Below are positions 35,302 through 44,082 of a DNA stretch of 64,000 nt, piece after piece. The translations under genes and the position numbers were made by a program. Source of the DNA: Chloroflexota bacterium (GTDB taxonomy: Bacteria > Chloroflexota > Limnocylindria > Limnocylindrales > CSP1-4); the NCBI GenBank assembly GCA_947475545.1, contig CANJLL010000005.1, forward strand, positions 1 through 64,000, read 5' to 3'. Below the pieces are notes generated by a model. It worked only from the letters and a program-made list of their open reading frames with translations. It did no database searches and had not been told where the DNA came from. The first letter of the stretch is position 1; each line of letters begins with the position of its first letter.

Positions 35302-36549
35302 ATGCGTGCCAGGCTCTACTACGGCTGGATCATGGTCGCGGTCACCGCGACCGTCGCCCTCGTCACCGCGGGCACGCGCGCTGCCCCCGGGGCGTTCCTG
35401 CTCTCGATGCAGGCCGACACCGGCTACTCCAAGACAGAGCTGTCCATCGCTGCCGGCGTGGGCCTTCTCCTGTATGGCCTGGCCGGCCCGCTGGCCGGCG
35501 CCCTCATGAACCGTCTGGGGGTGAAACGGGTCGCCGCGATCAGCGTGTTGACCACCGCCACGGCCCTTGTCCTCACCAGCCTGTCGCACGAGATCTGGCA
35601 GTTCGCGATCTTCTTTGGCCTGGTGACTGGCCTCAGCACCGGCCTGGTCGCCAGCTCCTTCGGCGCGATGGTGGCCAGCCGCTGGTTCGTCAAGCACCGC
35701 GGCATGGTGACTGGCGTCTTCGGCGCCAGCTCCAGCGTGGGCCAGCTGATCTTCATCCCGATCCTGGCCATCCTGGCGACCACCATCGGCTGGCGGAACG
35801 GGGCCGTCCTGATGGCAGCGGTCACCGCGGTCCTGATCGTGCCGGTCCTGATCTTCATGCGCGACGACCCGGGGTCCATGGGCCTGGCGCCCCTGGGTGC
35901 CGCTCCGGGGACGCCCATCGTGACGGCCAAGCCCAAGGCGGATCCGGGGATCATGCGGCGGGCCGTCGGGTCGCGCGACTTCTGGCTGCTGGCCGGCACG
36001 TTCTTCACGTGCGGCGCCACCTCCTCCGGGCTGGTGGGACAGCACTTCATCGCCTTCTCGCACGACCACGGGTTCGAGACCAGCGTGGGCGCCGGCGCCC
36101 TGGGGCTCATCGGCGCCTTCAACTTCGTCGGCGTGCTGGGCTCCGGCTGGCTGACGGACCGATACGACCCGCGCAAGCTGCTGGCCACGTACTACATCCT
36201 GCGCGGCGTCAGCCTGATCCTGATCTCGTTCTTCCTGGACAGCACGCTCAACATCACGGTCTTCGCGATCTTCTTCGGCCTGGACTACTTCGCCACGGTC
36301 CCGCCGACGGTGGCGCTCACGGCGGACCGCTTCGGGCGCCAGAACGTCGGCGTGGTGTACGGCTGGATCTTCGCGTCGCACATGCTCGGCGGCGCCATGG
36401 CGGCAATCTTCGCGGGCGCGATTCGAGATGCCCTGGGCGAATACGTGGTGGCGTTCGTGGTCGCGGGCTCCCTGGCCGTGATGGGCGGGCTGCTGGCGCT
36501 CCAGATCCGGCGCGGCACGCCGGCCCAGCGGGTGTTGGCGGCGGCCTAG
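35302..36549 (+). CDS. MFS transporter, oxalate/formate antiporter-like
   Basis: The 415-residue protein has twelve predicted helices and the major facilitator layout of the monocarboxylate/oxalate-formate antiporter branch: YYGWIMVAVTATVALV at the start, GPLAGALMNRLGVKRV in loop 2-3, GLVASSFGAMVASRWFVKHRG and GWLTDRYDPRKLL in the second half. It probably moves a small organic acid; the substrate is unknown. The ATG at 35302 is supported by the -10 box 6 nt upstream and by homology starting at MRARLYYGW. Its stop is shared with the convergent SirB1 gene in the tetranucleotide CTAG. Confidence 0.87.
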   Translation: MRARLYYGWIMVAVTATVALVTAGTRAAPGAFLLSMQADTGYSKTELSIAAGVGLLLYGLAGPLAGALMNRLGVKRVAAISVLTTATALVLTSLSHEIWQFAIFFGLVTGLSTGLVASSFGAMVASRWFVKHRGMVTGVFGASSSVGQLIFIPILAILATTIGWRNGAVLMAAVTAVLIVPVLIFMRDDPGSMGLAPLGAAPGTPIVTAKPKADPGIMRRAVGSRDFWLLAGTFFTCGATSSGLVGQHFIAFSHDHGFETSVGAGALGLIGAFNFVGVLGSGWLTDRYDPRKLLATYYILRGVSLILISFFLDSTLNITVFAIFFGLDYFATVPPTVALTADRFGRQNVGVVYGWIFASHMLGGAMAAIFAGAIRDALGEYVVAFVVAGSLAVMGGLLALQIRRGTPAQRVLAAA

Positions 36550-37379
36550 TTCCGGCGGTCTCCGAACGTGATCATCGCCCGGCGAACCTGGCCGGCATCG
36601 CCCGCCAGTGGGGCCAGCTCCAGGTAGGCGCCCAGCAACGCCACGGCGTCGCTGAAGCGGCCCATCCGGCCCAGCAGCAGGCCCCGGTCGCGCGAGTGCT
36701 CGATTTCCGCGGGCTCCAGGACCTCGAGCAGCTCGATGGCCGCGAGGCCGGCCGGCCAGTCGCGCGCGGCAAGCCGCGCCACGCGCAAGTTGCGCAGGAC
36801 GCGGGCGAGGATGGCGCGCCGGGCCGCGGGGCGGAGCATCGCCTCCGTCAGGGCCAGTCGCGAGCCCAGGGAGCGGCGGATCAGGATCTGGCAGTCGTCG
36901 CGGGTGAGCCGCCGGCCGCGGTCGGCCGGGTCGAGGAGGAGCCCTTCCGGACCGCCGACGATGAAGTGCCCGGGCAGGCCCACGCCGTGGAGCGGCAGGC
37001 CGACGCGCCACGCGACCTCCAGCTGGACGATCGCCAGGCTGATCGGCAGCCCCACCCGCTGGTCGAGGACGGCGTCGAGCAGCGAGTGCTCCGCCTTCGC
37101 GCCCTGGCCGCGGGCGGCGGCGCGGAAGCCGGCCGCCCGGAAGAGGACCAGGTTGACGCGCTCCACCAGGCCATCGATCGAGGCGTCTGTGCCGGTGCCG
37201 GTGCCGATCAGGCGCGCCAGCCGGTCCAGCTCCGCGAGCGATGGTCCGGGCTCCACGTGGGGACGCTCCGCGGCCGCGATCAGGAGGGCGCCGCGGGCGA
37301 GGTCGATGTCGCGGTCTGGGCGGGTGACCAGATCAGCGAATGAGGCGCGGTTGGCGGCGCGGACGCGGTCGAGGTTCAT
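36546..37379 (-). CDS. SirB1/transglutaminase-like and TPR protein
   Basis: The 277-residue protein matches the SirB1 N-terminal (Transglut_core2) family: LIERVNxVLF-like VERVNLVLFRAAGFRA, LDQRVGLPISLAIVQLEVA, GVGLPGHFIVGG and LLLDPADRGRRL. A helical C-terminal region of TPR type follows (LEPAEIEHSRDRGLLLGRMG). The Cys of true transglutaminases is not present in the core, so no peptidase or transferase activity is assumed; the family function is unknown. ATG 37379 lies 9 nt after the -10-like TAGAAT. Confidence 0.85.
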   Translation of the reverse strand: MNLDRVRAANRASFADLVTRPDRDIDLARGALLIAAAERPHVEPGPSLAELDRLARLIGTGTGTDASIDGLVERVNLVLFRAAGFRAAARGQGAKAEHSLLDAVLDQRVGLPISLAIVQLEVAWRVGLPLHGVGLPGHFIVGGPEGLLLDPADRGRRLTRDDCQILIRRSLGSRLALTEAMLRPAARRAILARVLRNLRVARLAARDWPAGLAAIELLEVLEPAEIEHSRDRGLLLGRMGRFSDAVALLGAYLELAPLAGDAGQVRRAMITFGDRRN

Positions 37380-37388
37380 GGGGGCGGG

Positions 37389-37394
37389 ATTCTA
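37389..37394 (-). promoter_or_regulatory. -10 box of the sirB1-like gene
   Basis: TAGAAT on the minus strand lies 9 nt before the ATG at 37379, matching the short-leader layout of neighbouring genes. Confidence 0.45.
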
Positions 37395-37503
37395 CGCCGG
37401 TCGGTCTGCCGGCCCGCCGGCCCGCCGGCTCACCGGCCTCGATTGGCCCCGTGCTACGCTCCCGGACCAAAGCTCAATTTCGTGCCATGGAGATGCGCCA
37501 GTC

Positions 37504-37956
37504 GTGAGCCAGGGACTCGTCCCCCAGGGTCAGCTCCAGCTCCGCGCCGCGCCGGCGGGGCTCCCGGACGACGCCACGTCGCCCCCGGTGGTCGCCGAAT
37601 CTGCTGACCCGTTCAGCTCGCTGCGGGTGCTGCAGCTCCTCGCCCGCATCCCGCGCGGACGAGCCGTTCGCCTCGCAGCGATCGTCGACCGACTCAACGC
37701 CACGCACCTGGACTGGCTCTTCACGCTCCCCGTCGTCACGGACGTGGCGCTCCAGCTCCACGCCAACTGGATGGCGGACTACCGCAGTTCGTCCGGGGTG
37801 GTGGTGGAGGACGGGGAGCAGGGTCCCACCATCACGCTGGAGGACTCGCCCCGGGTCGATCCCTGGATCGTGCGCCAGGCGCAGCGCGAGGCCGCCGCGT
37901 GCCGGGAGCAGCTGCTGGTCTTCAGCCGCCAGGATCGTGTCTCGGGCGACGGCTGA
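37504..37956 (+). CDS. Hypothetical protein
   Basis: This 150-residue soluble protein belongs to no family I recognise. The central part (LRVLQLLARIPRGRAVRLAA, then VDRLNATHLDWLFTLPVVTD) looks helical and could be a helix-turn-helix-like region; the rest is acidic. The GTG start overlaps the stop of a six-codon mini-frame (37487-37507, MEMRQS), forming GTGA, which may couple translation. There is no signal or membrane segment. The gene lies between the sirB1-like gene and pabB. Confidence 0.6.
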   Translation: MSQGLVPQGQLQLRAAPAGLPDDATSPPVVAESADPFSSLRVLQLLARIPRGRAVRLAAIVDRLNATHLDWLFTLPVVTDVALQLHANWMADYRSSSGVVVEDGEQGPTITLEDSPRVDPWIVRQAQREAAACREQLLVFSRQDRVSGDG

Positions 37957-38063
37957 GGCAGGCTCGCCAGCGCGTTCGAGCCGGGGCCACTCGTGGGCGC
38001 CCGGCGGCCATCCCGAGGCAGGCGCCTGGCGCCTCGCGCCTAGGCCGAACGCGCCGCTCGGCC

Positions 38064-38069
38064 TATGAT
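38064..38069 (+). promoter_or_regulatory. -10 box of pabB
   Basis: TATGAT sits 6 nt before the GTG at 38076, so pabB mRNA probably begins at its start codon. Confidence 0.55.
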
Positions 38070-38075
38070 CGCGGC

Positions 38076-39611
38076 GTGACCAGCGACGCCGAGGAGGCCC
38101 GCACCATCTCGCGCCCCACCCTCGCCGCCGCGCGCTCCCCCCTCCCGCCTGGCGTTCGGCTGGAGCTCCTCCCCGCGCTCGGCGACCTGGCGCCGGTGGA
38201 GGTGGCGGCCCAGCTGCGCGACCTGCCCGGCGTCACGCTCCTGGAGAGCGCCCGCGCCGGCCGTAACGCGCGCTGGTCCTACCTGGTCGCGGATCCCATG
38301 GCCGAGCTCAACGCCCCGACCGACGGTCTCGACCCGTTCGCCGACGCCCGGCGCCTGGTCGCCCGCCTCGCCCCGCCGCCGCTCGCCGGGGTCCCGTTCG
38401 CCGGCGGGCTGGTGGGCTACGTCGGCTACGACGTGGGTCGGCGGCTGGAGCGGCTCCCGTCCATCGCCGCGCCCGACCAGGACCTGCCAGAGCTCCACCT
38501 CGCGCTCCACGACTGGGTGGTGGCATGGGATCACCGCACGGGGCGGGCGTGGCTGGCGGGCCGGGTGCTGGATGGCGACGAGGCGCGCCTGGACCACCGG
38601 TTGGCCCAGGTCCGGGACCGGCTCCATGGGCTGGGCGGCGGCGGAGCGGCGGTCGCCCGCACGCCTGCCGGCGACCGCCCCGGGACCGGGCTCCTCGCCG
38701 CGGTCAGCCATCACGACACTCCGACGGCGGTCCGCGGTGGCGTCGCGGCGCCCGCGCTCCGCTTCGTTTCCGGGCTCAGCAAGGTCGCGTACGTCGCGGC
38801 GGTGGAATCGCTCCGGGCCGCCATCGCCGAGGGTCAGCTCTACCAGGCCAACCTGGCCCGTCGCCTCGCCACCCCGTTCGACGGCGACCCGTGGTCGCTC
38901 TATCGCCGGCTCCGTGGCGGAGACCCGGCCAGGTTCGGGGCCTTCGTGGACCTGGGCCGTGTGCCGGGCGCCGGCCGTCGCGGGCTGATCTCCGCGTCGC
39001 CGGAGGAGTTCCTCGCCGTGACGGCGAGTGGCCTCGTGACCGCGGACCCCATCAAGGGCACCCGCTCGCGCGGCCTGGACGCGGACGAGGAGCGCAACCT
39101 GGCCCGCGATCTCCTGGGGAGCGCCAAGGACCACGCCGAGAACGTGATGATCGTAGACGTCCTGCGCAACGACCTGGGGCGCGTCTGCCGGCCCGGATCG
39201 GTGCGGGTGCCGCGGCTGACTCGCCTGGAGCGCGCGGGCGCCGTCCAGCACCTGGTCTCCACCATCACCGGCCGGCTGCGACCGGGCCTGGGGCCCTTCG
39301 ACCTGCTGGCCGCCGCCTTCCCCGGCGGCAGTATCACGGGGGCACCCAAGATCCGGGCCATGGAGCTGATCGAGCGCCTGGAGCCCGTCCGCCGCGGCCC
39401 GTACACGGGGGCGCTGGGCTGGATCGGGCCGGACGGGGCCATGGAGACCAGCATCCTGATCCGGACGTTCGTCGCCGACGGCCGACGGCTGACGCTCCAC
39501 GTGGGCGGCGGGATCACCTGGCGGAGCGATCCGCTCACCGAGTGGGAGGAGACGCGGACGAAGGCACGCGGACCGCTCGCCGCGATCGGGGCGTTCGAGG
39601 TGCTGGCCTAG
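38076..39611 (+). CDS. pabB: Aminodeoxychorismate synthase component I (PabB)
   Basis: The 511-residue chorismate-using enzyme has the full C-terminal domain: EGQLYQANLARRL, LISASPEEFLA, ADPIKGTRSRG, HAENVMIVDVLRNDLGRV, AAFPGGSITGAPKIRAMELI and HVGGGITWRSDP. PIKGT with the catalytic Lys marks PabB rather than anthranilate synthase TrpE. The N-terminal part contains GLVGYVGYDVGRRLE. It makes 4-amino-4-deoxychorismate for p-aminobenzoate and folate; the lyase gene pabC lies 1.6 kb downstream. A glutaminase subunit (PabA) is not seen. GTG 38076 is supported by TATGAT 6 nt upstream. Confidence 0.92.
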   Translation: MTSDAEEARTISRPTLAAARSPLPPGVRLELLPALGDLAPVEVAAQLRDLPGVTLLESARAGRNARWSYLVADPMAELNAPTDGLDPFADARRLVARLAPPPLAGVPFAGGLVGYVGYDVGRRLERLPSIAAPDQDLPELHLALHDWVVAWDHRTGRAWLAGRVLDGDEARLDHRLAQVRDRLHGLGGGGAAVARTPAGDRPGTGLLAAVSHHDTPTAVRGGVAAPALRFVSGLSKVAYVAAVESLRAAIAEGQLYQANLARRLATPFDGDPWSLYRRLRGGDPARFGAFVDLGRVPGAGRRGLISASPEEFLAVTASGLVTADPIKGTRSRGLDADEERNLARDLLGSAKDHAENVMIVDVLRNDLGRVCRPGSVRVPRLTRLERAGAVQHLVSTITGRLRPGLGPFDLLAAAFPGGSITGAPKIRAMELIERLEPVRRGPYTGALGWIGPDGAMETSILIRTFVADGRRLTLHVGGGITWRSDPLTEWEETRTKARGPLAAIGAFEVLA

Positions 39612-39616
39612 CGGTC

Positions 39617-39688
39617 GAATTCGCTTGACGGACAAGCGAATTCAGGCGACACTCGTGTCGATACTATCCGCTCGTAGATCAAGCGAAT
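39617..39688 (+). promoter_or_regulatory. Inverted repeats upstream of fic, probable operator
   Basis: An 11-bp perfect inverted repeat (GAATTCGCTTG at 39617-39627 and its complement at 39633-39643, 5-nt spacer) precedes the Fic gene. A third half-site CAAGCGAAT at 39680-39688 runs into the Fic start codon. A second small palindrome (CGACAC/GTGTCG) lies at 39647-39660. The layout suggests binding by a dimeric regulator, perhaps the Fic protein through its C-terminal winged helix. Confidence 0.6.
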
Positions 39689-40805
39689 GCCGCTGCACCT
39701 GACCTACCTCCCGCGCGTCGAGATCCTCGACCGGCTCAACCGATGGGAGACGGCCGTCCACGTGGGTCTTGACCTGTCACCGGCCAGCTGGCGTGCGGCC
39801 GTCATCTGGGACGCCGCCCGCGACGCCAGCATTTCTGGCAGCACCGGCATCGAAGGGAACCCGCTGACGCCCGCCCAGGTCGAATCCGTTCTGGGCGGCG
39901 CATCCGTTCAGCAGGACGACGTCCACGTCCTCGAGGTCGTGAATTACAACCGCGCGCTGGGCATCGCACGAGACGCCGCGGCGCGGCCAGGCTTCGAGTG
40001 GACGCACGAGATCATCCACCAGGTGAACGCGGCGGTGACCGCCGGCCTGCCGACCGACACGCATGGCCGCTATCGAGCCCCCGACGAAGATGCCCACGTC
40101 GGGATCTTCGCGGGACCCAGCCCCCTGGTGGTCCAGTCGCTGATGACGGAGCTCCTGGACTGGCTGCGAGGGTCGTCTCAGACGTCGTCGCTCATGCGGT
40201 CGGCCCTGGTGCACCTCAACCTGATCGCGATCCACCCGTTCATGGACGGCAACGGCCGGACGGCCAGGATCCTCGCGGCGATGGCGCTGATGGAACACCG
40301 CATCCCCGCCACGGAGCTCATCTCGATCGAGGCGTACCTGCGGCGCAACCGCGACGAGTACGTCTCGATGCTCAGGACGACGCTCGGCCATTCCTACGAC
40401 CCCGACAACCACCCGGTCACGGAGTGGCTGGACTACTACACCCGCATCTCCATCGACCGACTGGATGTTCGTGATCGGATCCTGGATGCGCTGCCGGGCG
40501 ATATCGGCGTCATCTACGCGGCGCTCGTTGACGCCGGCGATCCTCCCGAGTGGGCCTCGATCCTCCTGTGGGCCAGGATCAGCCGCCTGCGCACCGAGCG
40601 GGTAGCAGAGCTGATGCACCGGAGCGGATCGGCCGCGCGGGCGCTGATGGCGCAGCTGGTCGCCCGCGATTGGCTCATCCCGTACGGGCGAACCCGGGGT
40701 CGATGGCACGGACCGTCGCCTCGACTCGCCGCGCTCCCGCTCCGCGTCCCGACGCTGATGCACGGGCTCGCCGACGGCGACCCGCTGGCGCTGTTCGAGG
40801 GATAG
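39687..40805 (+). CDS. Fic/DOC family AMP-transferase-like protein
   Basis: The 372-residue Fic protein has the complete motif HPFMDGNGRT with catalytic His183; such enzymes attach AMP (or similar) to Ser/Thr/Tyr of target proteins. The N-terminal inhibitory motif STGIEGN, with Glu56, identifies a class II (self-inhibited) Fic, so the protein is regulated within one chain. The C-terminal third (ARISRLRTERVAELMHRSGS onward) resembles a winged helix. Single-gene Fic proteins of this build are common and usually not toxin-antitoxin pairs. The ATG overlaps a repeated half-site, suggesting autoregulation. Confidence 0.9.
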   Translation: MPLHLTYLPRVEILDRLNRWETAVHVGLDLSPASWRAAVIWDAARDASISGSTGIEGNPLTPAQVESVLGGASVQQDDVHVLEVVNYNRALGIARDAAARPGFEWTHEIIHQVNAAVTAGLPTDTHGRYRAPDEDAHVGIFAGPSPLVVQSLMTELLDWLRGSSQTSSLMRSALVHLNLIAIHPFMDGNGRTARILAAMALMEHRIPATELISIEAYLRRNRDEYVSMLRTTLGHSYDPDNHPVTEWLDYYTRISIDRLDVRDRILDALPGDIGVIYAALVDAGDPPEWASILLWARISRLRTERVAELMHRSGSAARALMAQLVARDWLIPYGRTRGRWHGPSPRLAALPLRVPTLMHGLADGDPLALFEG

Positions 40806-40968
40806 CCAGGCCGTGGCCGATTTCCTGGATTGTGGTGCGGTCGCCCGACTCGACGACCGCTTCCCCAGGCGGCTTCTTCCCACGGGCGAGCCCATCGAGC
40901 GGGCCTGGCAGGATCGGGGGCGCGTGTGACTTCTCCGGCGGCACGCCTGATCACCCGTGGCCGGGAGC

Positions 40969-41000
40969 GTCGCCAGATTCCCACCCGTCTGGCGTTGGGC
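40969..41000 (-). repeat. REP-like palindromic repeat, copy 1
   Basis: The unit contains CGCCAGATTCCCA and GGCGTTGGGC with a variable centre. Read on the minus strand it gives GCCCAACGCC...TGGGAATCTGGCGAC, the same as copies 5 and 6. Confidence 0.65.
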
Positions 41001-41136
41001 AGCCGCTGCAGTCGCCCCGGCCACTGCAGCGACCGCGTGGAGCGCAATCATCGCCACATGCCCGCCCCATGAGCAGGCGGCGATGAATCCGGTCGTGAAC
41101 CGCCGCGCGGCTGCCACTCGCCCCGATACCCCTCGT

Positions 41137-41166
41137 CCAACGCCATCCCCTCGGGAATCTGGGGAG
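41137..41166 (+). repeat. REP-like palindromic repeat, copy 2 (degenerate)
   Basis: CCAACGCCAT and GGGAATCTGG match the family at both ends, with a changed centre. It lies 136 nt from copy 1 in the opposite orientation. Confidence 0.5.
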
Positions 41167-41246
41167 TTCAGCGAGGCCGCAGCAGGCGGGCGGTTCATCG
41201 CGCGCCCGCGCCTGGCTCGCCCGGGTCCTCGACGCGGCTGCGCCCG

Positions 41247-41252
41247 CATAAT
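41247..41252 (+). promoter_or_regulatory. -10 box of pabC
   Basis: CATAAT lies 3 and 6 nt before the two consecutive ATG codons at 41256 and 41259; the leaderless rule seen elsewhere favours the second. Confidence 0.45.
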
Positions 41253-41255
41253 CCG

Positions 41256-42197
41256 ATGATGCACCCCACCAGCGCCTGGATCGATGGTCGGCTCGTGCCG
41301 GCCGGTGCGCCCCACCTGTCCGTGACGGACCGCGGATTCCAGCTGGGCGACGCCGTCTTCGAGACGCTGCGCGCCCGGGCGGGTCGCTCCATCGAGCTGG
41401 ACCGCCACGTGACGCGGCTCCGCCACTCCCTGGAGGTGCTGGAGATCAACGCGGGCCCGGACCTGGAGGCGCGCCTGGCCGCCGGGATTCGCCAGCTCCT
41501 GGACGCCGAGGGGCTGGGCGGGCCGGACGGTGATGCGGCGGTCCGGATCACGATCAGCCGGGGTGCCGCGCCCGGTCGCGGCACCCTCCCGCCGGCGGGC
41601 ACGCACCCCACCGTGGTGATCCAGGCCTGGCCCATGCAGCCGCCACCGGCCGCCCAGCTGACGGAGGGGCTGAACGTGGTCATCTCCAGCGTCCGGCGCG
41701 ACCCCGAGAACCCGATGTCGGCGGTCAAGTCCACCAGCCGCGCCGATTCGGTGTACGCCCGGCTGGAGGCCACGCGCGCCGACGCCGACGACGCCATCTT
41801 CCTGACGACCGACGGCTACCTGTCCGAGGGCACGGCCGCGAACCTCTTTCTCCTGGTCGACGGTCGGCTGATCACCCCGTCGCTGGCGTGCGGGATCCTG
41901 GAGGGGACCACCCGGGCCTGGTTGCTGGGCTGGGGAGAGCGGGCCGGCCTGCGCCCGGACGAGGGCCTCTTCACGACGCGCCACCTGGCCGAGGCGGACG
42001 AGGCGTTCATGTGCAGCAGCGTAGCCGGGGTGATCCCCGTGACCCGCTTCGAGGGCCGTTCGATCGGGGCCGGACGACCCGGACCATGGACACGGCGTGC
42101 CCGGGCCGACCGGGAGGCCTGCTTCGACGGGCAGCCGGCGCCGGCATCCGACGCGTCCGGGGCGCCCGGTTCGGATCCCGGGGCGGCAACCGCGTGA
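41256..42197 (+). CDS. pabC: Class IV aminotransferase, probable aminodeoxychorismate lyase
   Basis: The 313-residue fold-type IV PLP protein shows DRGFQLGDAVFETLRA, the Schiff-base Lys of SAVKSTSRADSVYARLEA, YLSEGTAANLFLLVDG and TPSLACGILEGTTR. These fit 4-amino-4-deoxychorismate lyase or a branched-chain/D-amino acid aminotransferase; closeness to pabB favours the lyase, which yields p-aminobenzoate and pyruvate. The C-terminus has an unusual disordered extension of about 45 residues. ATG 41256 or 41259 may be used. The stop overlaps the next gene (GTGA). Confidence 0.83.
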   Translation: MMHPTSAWIDGRLVPAGAPHLSVTDRGFQLGDAVFETLRARAGRSIELDRHVTRLRHSLEVLEINAGPDLEARLAAGIRQLLDAEGLGGPDGDAAVRITISRGAAPGRGTLPPAGTHPTVVIQAWPMQPPPAAQLTEGLNVVISSVRRDPENPMSAVKSTSRADSVYARLEATRADADDAIFLTTDGYLSEGTAANLFLLVDGRLITPSLACGILEGTTRAWLLGWGERAGLRPDEGLFTTRHLAEADEAFMCSSVAGVIPVTRFEGRSIGAGRPGPWTRRARADREACFDGQPAPASDASGAPGSDPGAATA

Positions 42198-42712
42198 ACC
42201 GCGACGATCTGGTCAGCCACACCCGCCAGCTGATCGACGAGGGTGAGCGCCTCCTGGCCGCCCCGGCGATGGGCGGCCTCCAGCTCTGGCTCCAGCTCTC
42301 CGACGACCTGCTCCGGACGGCCTGGGGGAACATGGACCGCTTCCACATGGCGTGGCTGTCCGTGGGGCGCCCCAGGGCCGTAATCCGCGGCCGCCCGCTC
42401 ACGGCCCAGGAGGAGGCGGCCTACGTCCGCGAGGTGGTGACCGCCAAGAGCGCCGTGCTGCTGGGCAGCCTCGATTCGGCGCAGCGCGGGCTGCCGTTCG
42501 TCGGCGAGACGGGCGGGGTGGGCCCGGGCGGCGGTTCGGCCGCGGCGACCAGGGAGGCCGGGGAGGCCGGGCCGGGATCGGCCGGCCGCGCCGAAAGGCC
42601 GTCGCTGTCGGCGGTCAGCAACGACCTGGCGGAGGCCCGCCGACTGGCCGAGGCGCACCGCGACCAGCACCCTGGCCCGCGCGCCCCGCGCCCGGAGAAG
42701 ATGCAGCGATGA
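42194..42712 (+). CDS. Hypothetical protein coupled to pabC
   Basis: This 172-residue protein has an N-terminal helical part (VNRDDLVSHTRQLIDEGERL, LQLWLQLSDDLLRTAWGNMD) and a disordered Gly/Ala-rich C-terminal half. It shows no known motif. Its GTG overlaps the pabC stop (42194-42197) and its stop overlaps the next ATG (42709-42712), so it sits in a three-gene translationally coupled operon. No function can be proposed. Confidence 0.65.
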   Translation: MNRDDLVSHTRQLIDEGERLLAAPAMGGLQLWLQLSDDLLRTAWGNMDRFHMAWLSVGRPRAVIRGRPLTAQEEAAYVREVVTAKSAVLLGSLDSAQRGLPFVGETGGVGPGGGSAAATREAGEAGPGSAGRAERPSLSAVSNDLAEARRLAEAHRDQHPGPRAPRPEKMQR

Positions 42713-44082
42713 CGGACGGCCCAGGGGCCAGCGGCAGGCCAACGGACCGAGCGGGGGCCCGCCCCACCACCCCCGCCATGGGCGGTACCCGCGAGGTGCC
42801 CGTCCCGGATGCGATCGCGCGTGATTACCTCCTCCTTGCGCTCCGGCTGGACCAGCACATCCCCGGGTTCGTGGACGGCTACTTTGGCCCCGCCGATCTC
42901 AAGGCCAGGGTGGACATGGAGCAGCTCCGCTCCGGCGCCCGCCTGCGCGACGATGCCACCGCCCTGCTGGCGCGCCTGGATGCCGAGGTGCCCGACCCCG
43001 CCCGCCGCCGCTGGCTGGCCGTGCAGGCGCGGGCACTCGAGGCACATGCCGCTTCCCTCGCCGGCGACCCAATCGCGTACGCCGACCACGTCGCCGCCTG
43101 CTTCGACTGGCGCCCCGTGCGACTGCCGGACAGCCAGTTCGAGGCCGCCGCCGAAGAGCTCGACTGCCGGATCCCCGGACCCGGCACCCTCGAAGAACGG
43201 CTGCGCGCCTGGGATGCCGCGCTGACCATCCCGGCCGAACGCCTCCCCGCGGTCGTCGACTGGCTGGTGGGCCGGTTTCGCGGCAGCGCAACCGCAACGT
43301 TCGGCGTCCCGTCCGGCGAGGAGCTCCGGGTCAGCCTGGTCACCGACAAGCCCTGGTCGGGCTACAACTGGTATGACGGCGGCCTCCGCTCGCGGGTGGA
43401 GCTGAACGTTGAGCTGCCCATCCGGGCGCCCGACCTCCTGCGCACCGTGTCGCACGAGACGTTCCCCGGGCACCACCTGGAGCACGCCTGGAAGGAGGCC
43501 GGCCTGGTGATGGCCCAGGGCCGCCTGGAGCACAGCGTGCTGCTGATCAACACCCCCGAATGCCTGATCAGCGAGGGCCTGGCCAACCTGGGCTACCAAT
43601 TCGTCATCCCGCCGGCGGCCGAAGCCGGACTGCTGGCGGAGCTCTTCGATCGGGCCGGTCTGGCTCTCGCCGCGAACCCGGTCCACGCGCGAGAGGTGGC
43701 GGACACCCTCGCCGCGATCCGGCCGGCGCGCCACGTGCTCCGGGCGATCGGCGGCAACGCGGCCCTGCTGCGCCACGAGGACGACCTGGATCGGGCCGCG
43801 GTACTGGACTACCTGGTGGCCGTGGGCCGTGACACCCCCGAGCGCGCCGCGCAGCGCATGGACTTCGTGGAGCACCCGCTCTGGAAGACGTACGTCTTTG
43901 TCTACTACGAGGGCGAGGAGCTGCTCCGCCGCTGGCTGGAGGCGGTGCCCGCAGACGAGCAGGCCACCCGCTTCAACCGGCTGCTCCGCGAGGCGCCCAC
44001 GCCCTCGGGCATCGCGGCCGAGCTCATGGCAGGCGAACCAACGGACGACGCGCGGACCGGAAGCGAGCGCCCGACCCCCTAG
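42709..44082 (+). CDS. DUF885-like putative metallopeptidase
   Basis: The 457-residue protein has the gluzincin-like signature SHETFPGHHLEHAWKE near residue 247 and CLISEGLANLG near 287, giving the His/His/Glu pattern of the DUF885/peptidase MA group. It is only distantly similar to the DUF885 protein at 4828-6549. There is no signal peptide. The ATG overlaps the upstream stop. The stop is shared with the convergent acetyltransferase gene in the tetranucleotide CTAG. The substrate is unknown. Confidence 0.78.
   Translation: MTDGPGASGRPTDRAGARPTTPAMGGTREVPVPDAIARDYLLLALRLDQHIPGFVDGYFGPADLKARVDMEQLRSGARLRDDATALLARLDAEVPDPARRRWLAVQARALEAHAASLAGDPIAYADHVAACFDWRPVRLPDSQFEAAAEELDCRIPGPGTLEERLRAWDAALTIPAERLPAVVDWLVGRFRGSATATFGVPSGEELRVSLVTDKPWSGYNWYDGGLRSRVELNVELPIRAPDLLRTVSHETFPGHHLEHAWKEAGLVMAQGRLEHSVLLINTPECLISEGLANLGYQFVIPPAAEAGLLAELFDRAGLALAANPVHAREVADTLAAIRPARHVLRAIGGNAALLRHEDDLDRAAVLDYLVAVGRDTPERAAQRMDFVEHPLWKTYVFVYYEGEELLRRWLEAVPADEQATRFNRLLREAPTPSGIAAELMAGEPTDDARTGSERPTP

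Larger units (their letters stand above)
40806..41255. other. Intergenic region with two repeat copies
   Basis: No gene is supported in these 450 bases. They contain two copies, in opposite orientation, of the palindromic repeat family described at 40969-41000 and 41137-41166, and the -10 box of pabC at the right edge. Confidence 0.5.

Noticed and set aside
38076-39611. Anthranilate synthase TrpE
   Set aside because: PIKGT with the PabB-specific Lys, and a nearby pabC, indicate PabB.
38040-39635. 531-codon frame antisense to pabB
   Set aside because: Composition is low-complexity His/Arg/Gln/Gly, with no motif; pabB on the other strand is certain.
39617-39643. Phage or transposon attachment site at the fic palindrome
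   Set aside because: No integrase, transposase or target duplication is nearby; an operator explains the symmetry and position better.
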